Notes under the pieces: generated by a model | Database searches by the model: none | The model's input: only the letters and a program-made list of their open reading frames with translations | Told to the model about the DNA's origin: nothing | NCBI RefSeq assembly: GCF_903914075.1 | Contig: NZ_CAIWNQ010000003.1 | Span: forward strand, 62,001 to 126,000 | DNA: 64,000 bases | Reading direction: 5' to 3' | From: Ruegeria sp. THAF57 | GTDB lineage: Bacteria > Pseudomonadota > Alphaproteobacteria > Rhodobacterales > Rhodobacteraceae | Made by a program: the position numbers and the translations under genes | Shown: one piece after another, positions 35,482 through 44,433 of the stretch | Layout of the letters: each line of letters starts with the position of its first letter | Position numbering within the stretch: position 1 is the first letter of the stretch

Positions 35482-36900
35482 ATGCAGCCCCCTCGTTACC
35501 CCCGCGACATGATCGGATACGGAGCCAACCCACCAGACGCCAAATGGCCGGGTGGGGCGAAACTCGCGGTTCAGATCGTGCTGAATTATGAAGAGGGCGG
35601 AGAGAACTGCGTGCTGCACGGGGACGCCGCGTCCGAGGCGTTCCTGTCCGAGATCGTCGGAGCCGCCCAATGGCCGGGCCAACGCCATTGGAACATGGAA
35701 TCGATCTATGAATACGGATCGCGTGCCGGGTTCTGGCGCTTGCACCGGTTGATGAAGGACTTGCCGATCACTGTCTACGGTGTCGCAACGGCCTTGGCCC
35801 GTTCCCCGGATCAGGTTGCAGCGATGAAATCCGCAGGGTGGGAGATTGCGAGCCACGGCCTCAAGTGGGTTGAACATAAGGACATGCCCGAGGGTGAGGA
35901 ACGCGCCCAGATTGCCGAGGCGATCCGCCTGCATACCGAGGTTGTCGGTGAACGCCCGGTGGGGTGGTATACCGGACGGTGTTCCGAAAATACCGTGCGG
36001 CTGGTCGCCGAAGAAGGCGGCTTTTCCTACGTGGCTGACACCTATGCTGACGATCTGCCTTATTGGATGAATGCCGGTGGGCGGGATCAGTTGATCGTCC
36101 CCTACACGCTGGACTGCAACGATATGCGTTTTGCCACGCCGCAGGGGTTTAACTCGGGCGATCAGTTCTATGCGTATCTCAAGGACAGTTTCGATGCGCT
36201 TTATGCAGAAGGCGAGGCGGGTGCGCCAAAGATGCTGTCGATCGGCCTGCATTGCCGCCTGATCGGTCGTCCGGGCCGGGTCGTGGCCCTGAAGCGGTTC
36301 TTGGACTACGCGCAGGGGCATTCGGATGTCTGGTTCGCGACCCGCCAGCAAATCGCCGCGCATTGGGCGGAACAGCATCCTCCTGTTTCACGGCCCAAAC
36401 CGTCCGAGATGGACCGGGACGCCTTTGTCACAGCCTATGGCGGGATATTCGAACACTCTGCCTGGATCGCTGAGCGTGCCTATGATCTGGAACTGGGTCC
36501 GGCCCACGACACGGCTGGTGGGTTGCACAATGCGCTGGCGCGCATGTTCCGATCCGCATCGGAACCAGAGCGGCTGGGCGTACTGACGGCGCACCCGGAT
36601 CTTGCGGGAAAACTGGCGCAGGCCAAGCGGTTGACGCAGGAAAGTACGTCCGAGCAGGCATCAGCCGGATTGGATGCGCTGACGGATGCTGAGCGCGACG
36701 CTTTTACGGATCTGAACACGCGCTATACGCAGAAGTTCGGATTTCCCTTCATCATTGCGGTGCGTGATCACAACAAGGCTTCGATTCTGGACGCGTTCCA
36801 ACGCCGGATTGATCAGGACCGAGACACAGAGTTTGCCGAAGCCTGTCGTCAGGTTGAACGTATTGCCGAGTTCCGGTTGCAGGACGTTTTGCCCTCATGA
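35482..36900 (+). CDS. puuE: Fused allantoinase (PuuE type) and OHCU decarboxylase (UraD)
   Basis: The 472-residue protein combines two pathway steps. Residues 1 to about 305 are a polysaccharide deacetylase-like, metal-independent allantoinase (ALNYEEGGE-like motif at VLNYEEGGENCVLHGD; WEIASHGLKWV; GWYTGRCSENTVRLV). Residues about 310-472 are OHCU decarboxylase with the HPDLAGK signature (TAHPDLAGKL) and FGFPFIIAVRDH. Together they turn OHCU into allantoin and then allantoate. The domain order is the reverse of the reaction order. Stop and next start overlap as ATGA. Confidence 0.95.
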   Translation: MQPPRYPRDMIGYGANPPDAKWPGGAKLAVQIVLNYEEGGENCVLHGDAASEAFLSEIVGAAQWPGQRHWNMESIYEYGSRAGFWRLHRLMKDLPITVYGVATALARSPDQVAAMKSAGWEIASHGLKWVEHKDMPEGEERAQIAEAIRLHTEVVGERPVGWYTGRCSENTVRLVAEEGGFSYVADTYADDLPYWMNAGGRDQLIVPYTLDCNDMRFATPQGFNSGDQFYAYLKDSFDALYAEGEAGAPKMLSIGLHCRLIGRPGRVVALKRFLDYAQGHSDVWFATRQQIAAHWAEQHPPVSRPKPSEMDRDAFVTAYGGIFEHSAWIAERAYDLELGPAHDTAGGLHNALARMFRSASEPERLGVLTAHPDLAGKLAQAKRLTQESTSEQASAGLDALTDAERDAFTDLNTRYTQKFGFPFIIAVRDHNKASILDAFQRRIDQDRDTEFAEACRQVERIAEFRLQDVLPS

Positions 36901-37379
36901 AGCGGATTGCGGCAACCCCTCTGACGCCCGCCGCGTTTGCGCCTTTTGGGGATGTGATCGAAGTCGCAGGCGACCCGGACAAGATCATCAATCAGGGGCA
37001 ATGCGGCCGGTTCCATGATCGCGCTGAGCTGGATTTTTCGGACGGCCGTGCAGGGATCAGCCTGTTCAACGCCAACCCGCGTGCCCTGCCATATCAGCTT
37101 GATATGGTCGAGCGGCATCCGGATGGCAGCCAAGCCTTTATCCCCATGACCCATCGGCCCTTTCTGGTCATCGTTGCCCTGGACGAGAATGGCAAGCCGG
37201 GCGAGCCGGAGGCGTTCATTACCTCTCCGGGGCAGGCGGTGAACTATCACAGGGGCACGTGGCATGGCGTTCTGACTCCACTGCACGGCCCCGGCCTGTT
37301 CGCGGTTGTCGATCGGATCGGCGCAGGCCCCAACCTTGAGGAATTTTGGTTCGACACGCCCTATGAAGTCGTGTCGTGA
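36897..37379 (+). CDS. allA: Ureidoglycolate lyase
   Basis: The 160-residue cupin-fold enzyme splits ureidoglycolate into glyoxylate and urea. The family pattern TPEAFAPFGDVIE appears as TPAAFAPFGDVIE, with later MVERHPDGSQAFIPM, the central YHRGTWHGVLTPL and the ending VDRIGAGPNLEEFWF. ATGA overlap with the preceding gene gives translational coupling. Glyoxylate could be reduced by the enzyme encoded at 41731-42666. Confidence 0.95.
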   Translation: MKRIAATPLTPAAFAPFGDVIEVAGDPDKIINQGQCGRFHDRAELDFSDGRAGISLFNANPRALPYQLDMVERHPDGSQAFIPMTHRPFLVIVALDENGKPGEPEAFITSPGQAVNYHRGTWHGVLTPLHGPGLFAVVDRIGAGPNLEEFWFDTPYEVVS

Positions 37380-37441
37380 CCGTTGAAGCCGCAGGATAAG
37401 CGGCAAGACCCCCGTGAACCTGACAGAGAGGACAGTAACTC

Positions 37442-38869
37442 ATGGCTGACACTTCCATAGGGGCCCCCGAACAGCTTCGGGACCCGAACTATACTCCGGC
37501 TTTGCATAAGGCGGTTCCGCTGGGCATCCAGCACGTCTTGGCGATGTTCGTATCCAACGTCACCCCTGCGATCATCGTGGCAGGGGCAGCTGGGTTCGGA
37601 TTTGGGTCCAACTCACCGGACTTTCCTGAATTGTTGTACCTGATCCAGATGTCGATGCTGTTCGCGGGTGTCGCCACCTTGTTGCAGACAGTAACGCTTG
37701 GGCCGGTCGGTGCCGCTTTGCCCATCGTGCAAGGCACTAGTTTTGCCTTTCTGCCCATCATGATTCCGCTGGTCGCGGGTAAAGGCGTCGATGGTTTAGC
37801 GGCCTTGTTCGGCGGGGTGATCGTCGGCGGTTTGTTCCATGCTTTGCTGGGGACTGTGATCGGAAAAATCCGCTTTGCGCTGCCGCCTCTGGTGACCGGG
37901 CTGGTGGTCACAATGATCGGTCTGGCATTGGTCAAGGTCGGCATTCAATACGCCGCAGGAGGTGTTCCGGCCATCGGGACGCCTGAATATGGGTCGGCCC
38001 TGAACTGGTCGGCGGCTCTGGTCGTGATCATCGTTACGCTGGCGCTAAAGTTCTTCACGCGCGGGATGCTGTCAGTCTCGGCAGTCTTGATTGGCCTTGT
38101 TGCTGGCTATGGGTACGCCCTGATGGTTGGAATGATCACGTTCGAAGCGATTGGCACAAGTTGGGATCGCGCGGCTTCCTTTGCGTTGCCGGTGCCGTTC
38201 AAATACGGGTTCGAGTTCTCGTTCGCGGCGATCATCGGTTTCTGCCTGATGGCCTTTGTGTCGGCGATTGAAACCGTGGGCGATGTGTCCGGCGTAACCA
38301 AGGGTGGGGCAGGGCGCGAAGCCACTGACAAGGAAATCGCCGGGGCAACCTATGCGGACGGTTTCGGGTCAGCCTTGGCTGGTGTATTTGGTGGCTTGCC
38401 AAATACCTCCTTCAGCCAGAATGTCGGGCTGATTGCCATGACCGGAGTCATGAGCCGCAACGTGGTTACGATTGGCGCGCTGTTCCTGATCCTGTGCGGT
38501 CTTGTTCCCAAGGTCGGGGCGATCATCCGTACCGTTCCCATCGAAGTGCTGGGCGGTGGTGTGATCGTCATGTTCGGGATGGTCGTCGCAGCCGGTGTTT
38601 CGATGCTGTCAGATGTAGACTGGAACCGGCGCAACATGGTGATCTTTGCGATCTCGTTGTCGATCGGGTTTGGTTTACAGCTTGAGCCCAACGCGGTTCA
38701 GCACCTGCCTGACACGTTGGGCATCCTGATGAAAAGCGGCCTGTTGCCTGCGGCACTGATCGCTATCGTTCTGAACCTGATCCTGCCGCACGAACTGGCA
38801 GATGAGGCGACCGAAGAAGTCTCGGGCGGGATGTCCGGGCATGGGTCGGGCAGCCTGCCGGGCGAATAA
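37442..38869 (+). CDS. NCS2-family urate/xanthine permease
   Basis: The 475-residue protein has about 14 membrane segments. The family motifs QGTSFAFLP, the acidic SAIETVGDVSG and GGLPNTSFSQNVGLI are present; these form the substrate site in UraA/UapA-type proton symporters. Next to urate oxidation genes it should import urate or xanthine (PucJK/UacT-like). It follows allA by 62 bases and ends in a hairpin shared with gap. Confidence 0.92.
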   Translation: MADTSIGAPEQLRDPNYTPALHKAVPLGIQHVLAMFVSNVTPAIIVAGAAGFGFGSNSPDFPELLYLIQMSMLFAGVATLLQTVTLGPVGAALPIVQGTSFAFLPIMIPLVAGKGVDGLAALFGGVIVGGLFHALLGTVIGKIRFALPPLVTGLVVTMIGLALVKVGIQYAAGGVPAIGTPEYGSALNWSAALVVIIVTLALKFFTRGMLSVSAVLIGLVAGYGYALMVGMITFEAIGTSWDRAASFALPVPFKYGFEFSFAAIIGFCLMAFVSAIETVGDVSGVTKGGAGREATDKEIAGATYADGFGSALAGVFGGLPNTSFSQNVGLIAMTGVMSRNVVTIGALFLILCGLVPKVGAIIRTVPIEVLGGGVIVMFGMVVAAGVSMLSDVDWNRRNMVIFAISLSIGFGLQLEPNAVQHLPDTLGILMKSGLLPAALIAIVLNLILPHELADEATEEVSGGMSGHGSGSLPGE

Positions 38870-38877
38870 TCAAAAGA

Positions 38878-38907
38878 AAGCGGATCGCAGTGTTCTGCGG
38901 TCCGCTT
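38878..38907. terminator. Bidirectional terminator between permease and gap
   Basis: AAGCGGATCGCAG (38878-38890) pairs with CTGCGGTCCGCTT (38895-38907) with one G-U pair over the loop TGTT. On the minus strand TTTCTTTT follows, so it works best for gap, whose stop codon lies in the stem. Confidence 0.75.
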
Positions 38908-39892
38908 ACCCTCGGGCCATTAACCGTGCCACGTCCAGCATCCGGGCTGAAAAGCCCCATTCGTTATCGTACCATCCGAAAACGCGAACCTGACGCTCTC
39001 CGATCTGGCGTGTTTCGGGGCCTGCGATAACCAGAGACTCGGGGCGCGTGCGCAGGTCGGACGAGACCAACGGTTCGTCCGTCCAGCCCAATACTGGCGA
39101 GGATGACACCGCCATGCGTAATTCCGCATCGAACGCCTTGGGCGTCATACCTCGTTCCAGTGTCACAACCAGATCAACCGCTGAAACACTGGCTGTCGGA
39201 ACCCGAACAGCGGCACCGGAAATGCGACCTGCGAGGTGGGGCAGAACCTCATCAATCAGATGGGTGGCACTTGTGGTGGTCGGCACCATTGACATCGCCC
39301 CCGCGCGAGAACGGGCCAGATCGCCGCGCGGCGCGTCGACCATCGGCTGGCTGTTGGTATAGCAGTGGATGGTGGTCATATGCGCCGAGGCCACGCCCCC
39401 GATTTGATCCAGAACCTTGACCAAGGGCGCAAGCCCGTTGGTCGTGCAGGATGCGTTTGAAACGATCCGCGCGGCACCCAGTTGATCTTCGTTCGCGCCT
39501 AGAACAATCGTGATTTCGGTTGCGGGGGATGGGCCAGAGATTAGCACCTTGCTGGCCCCGGCGGTCAGGCCCTGGCTGGCCACATCCGACGTTCTGGCAA
39601 CTCCGGTGCAGTCCATAAGGACATCAACGCCGGTCAGGTCCACCTGCGACAAGTCCGAACTATGCGTGACCGGGATTGCGCGTCCGTCTACCATCAGCTC
39701 TGCATCACCTTGCGCGACCGTGCCGGTGTAGGGGCCAAACGTGCTGTCGTATTTGAACAGATAAGCGCAGGTCTCAAGCGGTGCGATATCGTTGATCAGC
39801 ACCAGCTCAACGTCGTTGTCCTGCGGCTGTGCCAGAAGCTGCCGCAGGATCGTGCGGCCGATCCGACCGAATCCGTTAATCGCGAGTTTCAT
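38906..39892 (-). CDS. gap: Glyceraldehyde-3-phosphate dehydrogenase-like protein
   Basis: The 328-residue protein has the NAD-binding INGFGRIGR, catalytic Cys149 in SNASCTTN, His176 in TIHCYTN, Arg230 in AVRVPT and the ending WYDNEWGFSARM. All catalytic residues of GAPDH are there. But the phosphate loop, usually PTSTGAA, is PTTTSAT, and the S-loop reads SQPMVDAPRGDLARSRAGAMSM, so this is a diverged branch, perhaps acting on a different aldehyde. The closest remembered types are erythrose-4-phosphate dehydrogenase or the arsenate-linked GAPDH, but no arsJ lies near. ATG 39892 is chosen over TTG 39898. Confidence 0.85.
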   Translation of the reverse strand: MKLAINGFGRIGRTILRQLLAQPQDNDVELVLINDIAPLETCAYLFKYDSTFGPYTGTVAQGDAELMVDGRAIPVTHSSDLSQVDLTGVDVLMDCTGVARTSDVASQGLTAGASKVLISGPSPATEITIVLGANEDQLGAARIVSNASCTTNGLAPLVKVLDQIGGVASAHMTTIHCYTNSQPMVDAPRGDLARSRAGAMSMVPTTTSATHLIDEVLPHLAGRISGAAVRVPTASVSAVDLVVTLERGMTPKAFDAELRMAVSSSPVLGWTDEPLVSSDLRTRPESLVIAGPETRQIGERQVRVFGWYDNEWGFSARMLDVARLMARG

Positions 39893-39946
39893 GCGCAAGC
39901 TATGGCAGCGCGTTGCGCTGACCTCAATGCCCGTTTGGGGCCAGGG

Positions 39947-40270
39947 TCAGTTGCAGCTGACTTGCGAGAAGAACTGCCCCGAGATGTTTTGATACATGCT
40001 GCCAACAATTGGTCTGCATCCCGTGGCCTGCTGAATCGCGGTGGCGGCCTGAAGCGTCCGCAGGCGCGGCGGCGGGCCAAAGGGATTCAGATTGTTGTTG
40101 TCCCGCGTCGCGCGATACACGACCGGTGCATCCGATACCTGCGTCACCGCCCAAGTGCGGCTCATGACGAAAACCTGTTTGGTTTCTTCCTTGGCTACAA
40201 CAGGGGTTGCCTGAAAAGCAGTCAGGCCAACTGTTGCCGCCAGTGCCAGCATTGATCCGCGCAGTACCAT
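39947..40270 (-). CDS. Secreted hypothetical protein
   Basis: The 107-residue protein starts with a signal peptide (MVLRGSMLALAATVGLTAFQATPVVA). The mature part has RTWAVTQVSDAPVVYRATRDNNNLNPFGPPPRLRT and two cysteines near the end (TGCRPIVGSMYQNISGQFFSQVSCN region) that may form a disulfide. I recognise no family. ATG 40270 has GGAGA upstream. It lies between gap and allE on the same strand. Confidence 0.75.
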   Translation of the reverse strand: MVLRGSMLALAATVGLTAFQATPVVAKEETKQVFVMSRTWAVTQVSDAPVVYRATRDNNNLNPFGPPPRLRTLQAATAIQQATGCRPIVGSMYQNISGQFFSQVSCN

Positions 40271-40359
40271 TGAACAATCTCCAGTGCTAAAAACAGGTGT
40301 TATTTCACCAGATTCAAGCGCTTCTGTGAAGCCCTGCGCGGCAAAAAGCCGATTTGCCG

Positions 40360-41193
40360 TCAACGCTTGGTTAACGACAGGGGCATGTGCCGGTTTACGT
40401 CCTTGTAAAGCAGATAGCGGAATTTGCCCGGCCCACCGGCGTAACAGGCCTGAGGGCAGAAGGCGCGCAGCCACATATAATCGCCCGCCTCGACCTCGAC
40501 CCAGTCCTGATTTAACCGGTAGACGGCTTTGCCCTCTAATACATACAGGCCATGTTCCATAACGTGTGTCTCGGCAAACGGGATGACGCCGCCGGGTTCG
40601 AACGTCACGATGTTGACGTGCATGTCATGGCGCAAGTCCTGAGGGTCCGCGAACCGGGTGGTCGCCCAGCGCCCGTCGGTTCCGGGCATGGGGATCGGCG
40701 CGACGTCGCGCTCGTTCGTGATGATCGGGTCGGGGGCTGGCAGGCCGGAGACAGCTTCGTAGGCTTTGCGAACCCAGTGAAAACGCGCGGTTTCATCGGC
40801 GCGGTTGTGCAGGGTCCAGTCTGATCCGGCCGGAATGTAGGCGTACCCGCCGGTCTCAAGGACGTGGACAGCCCCGTCCAAGGTCAACGTCACGGCCCCT
40901 TCGACCACGAACAGAACACCTTGTGCGTTCGCGTCGGTCTCGGGATGATCGCTGCCGCCGCCGGGCTGAACTTCCATGATGTACTGTGAGAACGTCTCGG
41001 CAAATCCGCTGAGGGGGCGGGATAGAACCCAAAGGCGGGTGTTTTCCCAGAACGGCAAATTGCTGGTTACGATATCCCGCATCGTGCCCTTGGGGATCAC
41101 GGCATATGCGTCGGTGAACATGGCGCGGTCAGTCAAAAGCTGATCCTGCCCCGGGTGACCCCCGGTTGGCGCATAGTATGTTGGCTGTGCCAT
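40360..41193 (-). CDS. allE: (S)-ureidoglycine aminohydrolase
   Basis: The 277-residue bicupin protein deaminates ureidoglycine to ureidoglycolate and ammonia. The N-terminal YYAPTGGHPGQDQLLTDRAMFT, the GGYAYIPAGSDW turn and the C-terminal cupin metal site (PFAETHVMEHGLYVLEGKAVYRLN with His, Glu and His) are as in AllE (YlbA). The protein completes the allantoate to glyoxylate branch with AllA. Allantoate amidohydrolase (AllC), needed just before it, is not in this window. Confidence 0.94.
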   Translation of the reverse strand: MAQPTYYAPTGGHPGQDQLLTDRAMFTDAYAVIPKGTMRDIVTSNLPFWENTRLWVLSRPLSGFAETFSQYIMEVQPGGGSDHPETDANAQGVLFVVEGAVTLTLDGAVHVLETGGYAYIPAGSDWTLHNRADETARFHWVRKAYEAVSGLPAPDPIITNERDVAPIPMPGTDGRWATTRFADPQDLRHDMHVNIVTFEPGGVIPFAETHVMEHGLYVLEGKAVYRLNQDWVEVEAGDYMWLRAFCPQACYAGGPGKFRYLLYKDVNRHMPLSLTKR

Positions 41194-41366
41194 TTCGTGC
41201 CTCTAACTCGTGTTTCGGGCACTATGCTGGGATTGCACTTTCGCCTCTAGCGGCAGAGTTGCGATAGGTTTGTTCGGATTTATTTGAAGGTCGCAAGGGG
41301 ACTTGGCCGCCTATTGCAGGCGGTATAGTCTGAATGACGAAGTCATTTTTGAAAGGCGAGGTATTC

Positions 41367-41723
41367 ATGAAACCTCTGGCGGTCACGGCATTTGTTTTTG
41401 CAGCTATGGTGGGTTTTGGAACGGGTAGTCACGCCAAGCCTTTGTCGAGAATCATTGCTGAAATGGGGCTAAGCCCAGCAGACTTCAACGTGGTGAACGC
41501 GACAGCGGATTCGATGCTGGAAAATGGCGCGCCTCCGGTCGGTACAGAACGCAATTGGACCAGTCAGGATTCGGGATCAAAGGGAACCATTCGTGTGCGC
41601 GATGTGCGGGACAATTGCGTGCATTTCCAACACTTGATCCAGCCTGAAGGCACCGAGCAGGTGCGCGAGGTCAGAACCCGCAGATGTCAGGACGCCGGTG
41701 GCGCCTGGATTCTGACCCCCTGA
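41367..41723 (+). CDS. Secreted small protein with surface-antigen-like tail
   Basis: The 118-residue protein has a signal peptide (MKPLAVTAFVFAAMVGFGTGSHA). The mature part ends with GTIRVRDVRDNCVHFQHLIQP...TRRCQDAGGAWILTP, whose Cys...Cys...G.W pattern recalls the C-terminal end of Rickettsia 17-kDa-like surface proteins. That resemblance is weak. ATG 41367 has GCGAGG in front. It converges with ghrA, seven bases away. Confidence 0.7.
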   Translation: MKPLAVTAFVFAAMVGFGTGSHAKPLSRIIAEMGLSPADFNVVNATADSMLENGAPPVGTERNWTSQDSGSKGTIRVRDVRDNCVHFQHLIQPEGTEQVREVRTRRCQDAGGAWILTP

Positions 41724-41730
41724 TCTGACC

Positions 41731-42666
41731 TCAGTACCCCCGCGCGCGGTCCACTTCATGCAGCAGGGGCTGTCCGTCGGTCAGACGCTGATAGTTTTCA
41801 GCCACATCCCCAAGGGCCTCGCCCAGATGCCAACCTGAAACATGCGGGGTGATCATCACGTTAGGATGGGCCCAGAGCGGGCTTTGCGGCGGCAGCGGTT
41901 CAGTGGATGTGACATCAAGAACGGCGTGCCCCAATGCGCCCTTGTCCAAAGCAGAGATCAGCGCCGTTTCGTCAATCAGATCTCCGCGTCCAGCATTCAG
42001 CAGTTGACTGCCCGGCTTCATGGCCGCCAGCATTTCGGCATCGAACAATCCGATGGTCTGCGGGGTCGACGGCAGGATCGCGCAGACATGGTCGCATTGG
42101 CCCAATAGGTCGGGCAAGGCTGTGTCCCCGTGCACGCAGGTCACCCCGTCAAGTTGTTTGGGTGATCTGCTCCAGCCCATGACGTTGAACCCAATCGCAC
42201 GCAGCATCAGGGCGCTGCGTGCACCGATATGTCCCAAACCCAGTACCCCGACAGTTTTCTCGGGTGTATAGCCCGGTGCCTTGGGCAGCCACTCCGCCTT
42301 GCGCTGGGCTGCCTCGTAGAAAGAAACGTTTCTTTGGCGATGCAGGATGTAGGTCACGAACCACTCGGCAATGCCCTGTGCCGGGGCATCCGGTTTCAGG
42401 CGCGCCACCCGAACGTGGTCAGGCAGGTTGGGATTACTGATAATCGTCTCAACCCCTGCACCCAGTTTCTGAACGAGTTTCAGATTGGGAAGTTGCGTTG
42501 GGTGGGTGTCGTTCAGGCCGACGACGGCAATCATCGTTATGTCGGAGGGGTCGCCGATGGTGTCTGGCGTCCTGACGTCCATACCGGGGCGCAAACGCTT
42601 AATTTCACGAACTATGTCGCCATCACTCATCCAGTCGGACAGTCCTGTTTCGATCAGCAAGGCCAT
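41731..42666 (-). CDS. ghrA: Glyoxylate/hydroxypyruvate reductase (GhrA type)
   Basis: The 311-residue D-2-hydroxyacid dehydrogenase has the NADP(H) fold GVLGLGHIGA and an Arg-Glu-His set: NAGRGDLID (Arg), DVTSTEPLP (Glu) and TPHVSGWH (His). GhrA enzymes reduce glyoxylate to glycolate and hydroxypyruvate to glycerate. Near the purine genes it could use glyoxylate from ureidoglycolate lyase. ATG 42666 has GGAG upstream, after a leader with a strong hairpin. Confidence 0.9.
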   Translation of the reverse strand: MALLIETGLSDWMSDGDIVREIKRLRPGMDVRTPDTIGDPSDITMIAVVGLNDTHPTQLPNLKLVQKLGAGVETIISNPNLPDHVRVARLKPDAPAQGIAEWFVTYILHRQRNVSFYEAAQRKAEWLPKAPGYTPEKTVGVLGLGHIGARSALMLRAIGFNVMGWSRSPKQLDGVTCVHGDTALPDLLGQCDHVCAILPSTPQTIGLFDAEMLAAMKPGSQLLNAGRGDLIDETALISALDKGALGHAVLDVTSTEPLPPQSPLWAHPNVMITPHVSGWHLGEALGDVAENYQRLTDGQPLLHEVDRARGY

Positions 42667-42687
42667 TTTGCGCTCCGTATGTTTCGC

Positions 42688-42721
42688 TCCGGATGTGGTG
42701 GCTTTCTGACCACCAACCGGA
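42688..42721. promoter_or_regulatory. Hairpin/inverted repeat in the ghrA leader
   Basis: TCCGG (42688-42692) with CCGGA (42717-42721) and TGGTGG (42696-42701) with CCACCA (42710-42715) build an 11-pair stem with small bulges and an eight-base loop. It lies 22 bases upstream of ghrA. It could be an operator or an RNA structure. Confidence 0.35.
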
Positions 42722-42906
42722 CAGTGTGCCGGCAGCTAAGTCTTTCTCTTAGGGAACGTAAAGACTGGTCTCGGGGTTCGAGCGGAAATTTTCTTCACAC
42801 TTTGTGCAAACTCAGTGCTTGGCTGGTGGGCCGTATGCGATACACAGATGTCAGGCCGCACGGACCGGCCTGAGAATTGCTATGGGGAATAGGTATTAAC
42901 AAGAGC

Positions 42907-43713
42907 ATGAGCGGCAACCCTGATCTTAGCCAGCAGTCGTTTTTTCACATTCGTTCAGATGGGGCATTTGTCGGCAACGAAGCCGCGCGCGGGCCCTGGT
43001 CGCCAGATCATTGTCATGCCGGGCCAGTCACGGGCCTTGTTGCGCGGGCCGCTGAAACCGAAGTTGGGCCGGAAAAGATGCTGACCCGCTTGACCATCGA
43101 CATGCTGCGCCCGATGCCCTTGGCGGGGCTGCGCGTGGCGGCGGAAACCACGCGCCATACCAAGACGATGGCAACGACCCGGGTCACCGTGCATGATTTG
43201 GACGACACGCTTTGTGCCACAGCAACGACCATGCACCTGGTTCGTCGAAATCTTGGGCCTGTTCCAAATGTAGCTGTGCCACCGCCCCAACTTGAAGATG
43301 CGGTAATCGGCCCTTTCCCGATAGGCGAGACACGTCACAACCTTGGCGGTTTTGCCAACCACACTGAGATTCTGTATCCCAAGGGCGTCAGTTTTGGACC
43401 CGGGCCAAAGGCGATTTGGATGCGCGCGCCGTCCTTGTTGTCCGATGAGGTTCAGTCGCCGATTCAGGCGCTGTGCCCTTTGGCCGATTGCGCCAACGGC
43501 TTGTCGTGGAATGCGCCCACGACTGAAATGGGGTTTATGAACACGGACCTGACCGTGCAGATTCACCGCGAACCGGTATCGGATTGGCTGGCGTCCGATT
43601 CAATTTGCCACTGGCAGCCGTCTGGAATCGGTATGTCTCAGGCGGTGCTTTATGACACCGAAGGTCCGGTCGGTGCGGCGTTGCAGACGCTGGTTCTGTT
43701 CCCGCAGTCCTGA
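42907..43713 (+). CDS. TesB-like double hot-dog acyl-CoA thioesterase
   Basis: The 268-residue protein fits the 4HBT_3/TesB-like thioesterase family: SPDHCHAGPVTGLVARAAE in the first hot-dog domain and CPLADCANGLSW plus FMNTDLTVQIHREP in the second. The aspartate of LADCANG is the usual catalytic position. The start is placed at ATG 42907; an earlier TTG at 42877 is in frame but has no better ribosome site. The substrate is unknown. Confidence 0.82.
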   Translation: MSGNPDLSQQSFFHIRSDGAFVGNEAARGPWSPDHCHAGPVTGLVARAAETEVGPEKMLTRLTIDMLRPMPLAGLRVAAETTRHTKTMATTRVTVHDLDDTLCATATTMHLVRRNLGPVPNVAVPPPQLEDAVIGPFPIGETRHNLGGFANHTEILYPKGVSFGPGPKAIWMRAPSLLSDEVQSPIQALCPLADCANGLSWNAPTTEMGFMNTDLTVQIHREPVSDWLASDSICHWQPSGIGMSQAVLYDTEGPVGAALQTLVLFPQS

Positions 43714-43785
43714 TTGATGGCCGAAAACCGCGCTCATGCTACGAAACGCATTGCCGGGCGCAGATGGTCATCCTATCTTTCGAGC

Positions 43786-44433
43786 ATGCGTTGGTTATTG
43801 ACCCTATTGGCCTGTTGCGCCCCGATTCCGGCCCTGACTCACCCGCATGTCTTTATCGACACGGGGTTAGAGTTCATCGTGGATGAAACCGGAAACCTGA
43901 CACATGTCCGCGTCACATGGGCCTATGATGAATTCTATTCGCTTCTGATCCTTGAAGACATGAAGCTGGATCAGGACGCGGATGGCATACTGACCCCAGC
44001 CGAAGAAGGTTTTCTTGCAGGGTTCGATGCGCAATGGGTCGAAGGATACAACGGCGATCTTTTGGTTTGGGCGGATGGGAAGCCAGTTGCCCTGTCCGGC
44101 CCGGCAGAGGCGTCTGCCACGACCGAAGATGGTCGCATCGTCACATCTCATCTGAGGGCGGTCGAGGATGCGGCGGCACCGTCGGCGAACCTGACGGCGA
44201 AAGCCTTTGATGAAACCTATTACACCGCTTACGAAGTAACGCGACCCGTTACCGTTTCCGGCCCGCTTTCATGCCAGATTGACCGGATTGAGCCGGATAT
44301 TGACGGGCAGTTGGCCCAGATGCAGGCGTTCTTGCGCACATTGGACGCCGACTATGACCTTGAGGAAAATGATATCCCGCTTGTCGGTGAAAACTTTGCG
44401 ACCGAGATCCGTATTTCATGTCCAAATACCTGA
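43786..44433 (+). CDS. DUF1007 family secreted protein
   Basis: The 215-residue protein has a signal peptide (MRWLLTLLACCAPIPALT) and then HPHVFIDTGLEFIVDE, the hallmark of DUF1007. An EF-hand-like DQDADGILTPAEEGFL lies near residues 62-77. DUF1007 genes are commonly paired with NicO-type transporters, and here the two overlap by 16 bases. The protein may capture or deliver metal in the periplasm. The start is set by the signal peptide; the frame extends to 43714. Confidence 0.87.
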   Translation: MRWLLTLLACCAPIPALTHPHVFIDTGLEFIVDETGNLTHVRVTWAYDEFYSLLILEDMKLDQDADGILTPAEEGFLAGFDAQWVEGYNGDLLVWADGKPVALSGPAEASATTEDGRIVTSHLRAVEDAAAPSANLTAKAFDETYYTAYEVTRPVTVSGPLSCQIDRIEPDIDGQLAQMQAFLRTLDADYDLEENDIPLVGENFATEIRISCPNT

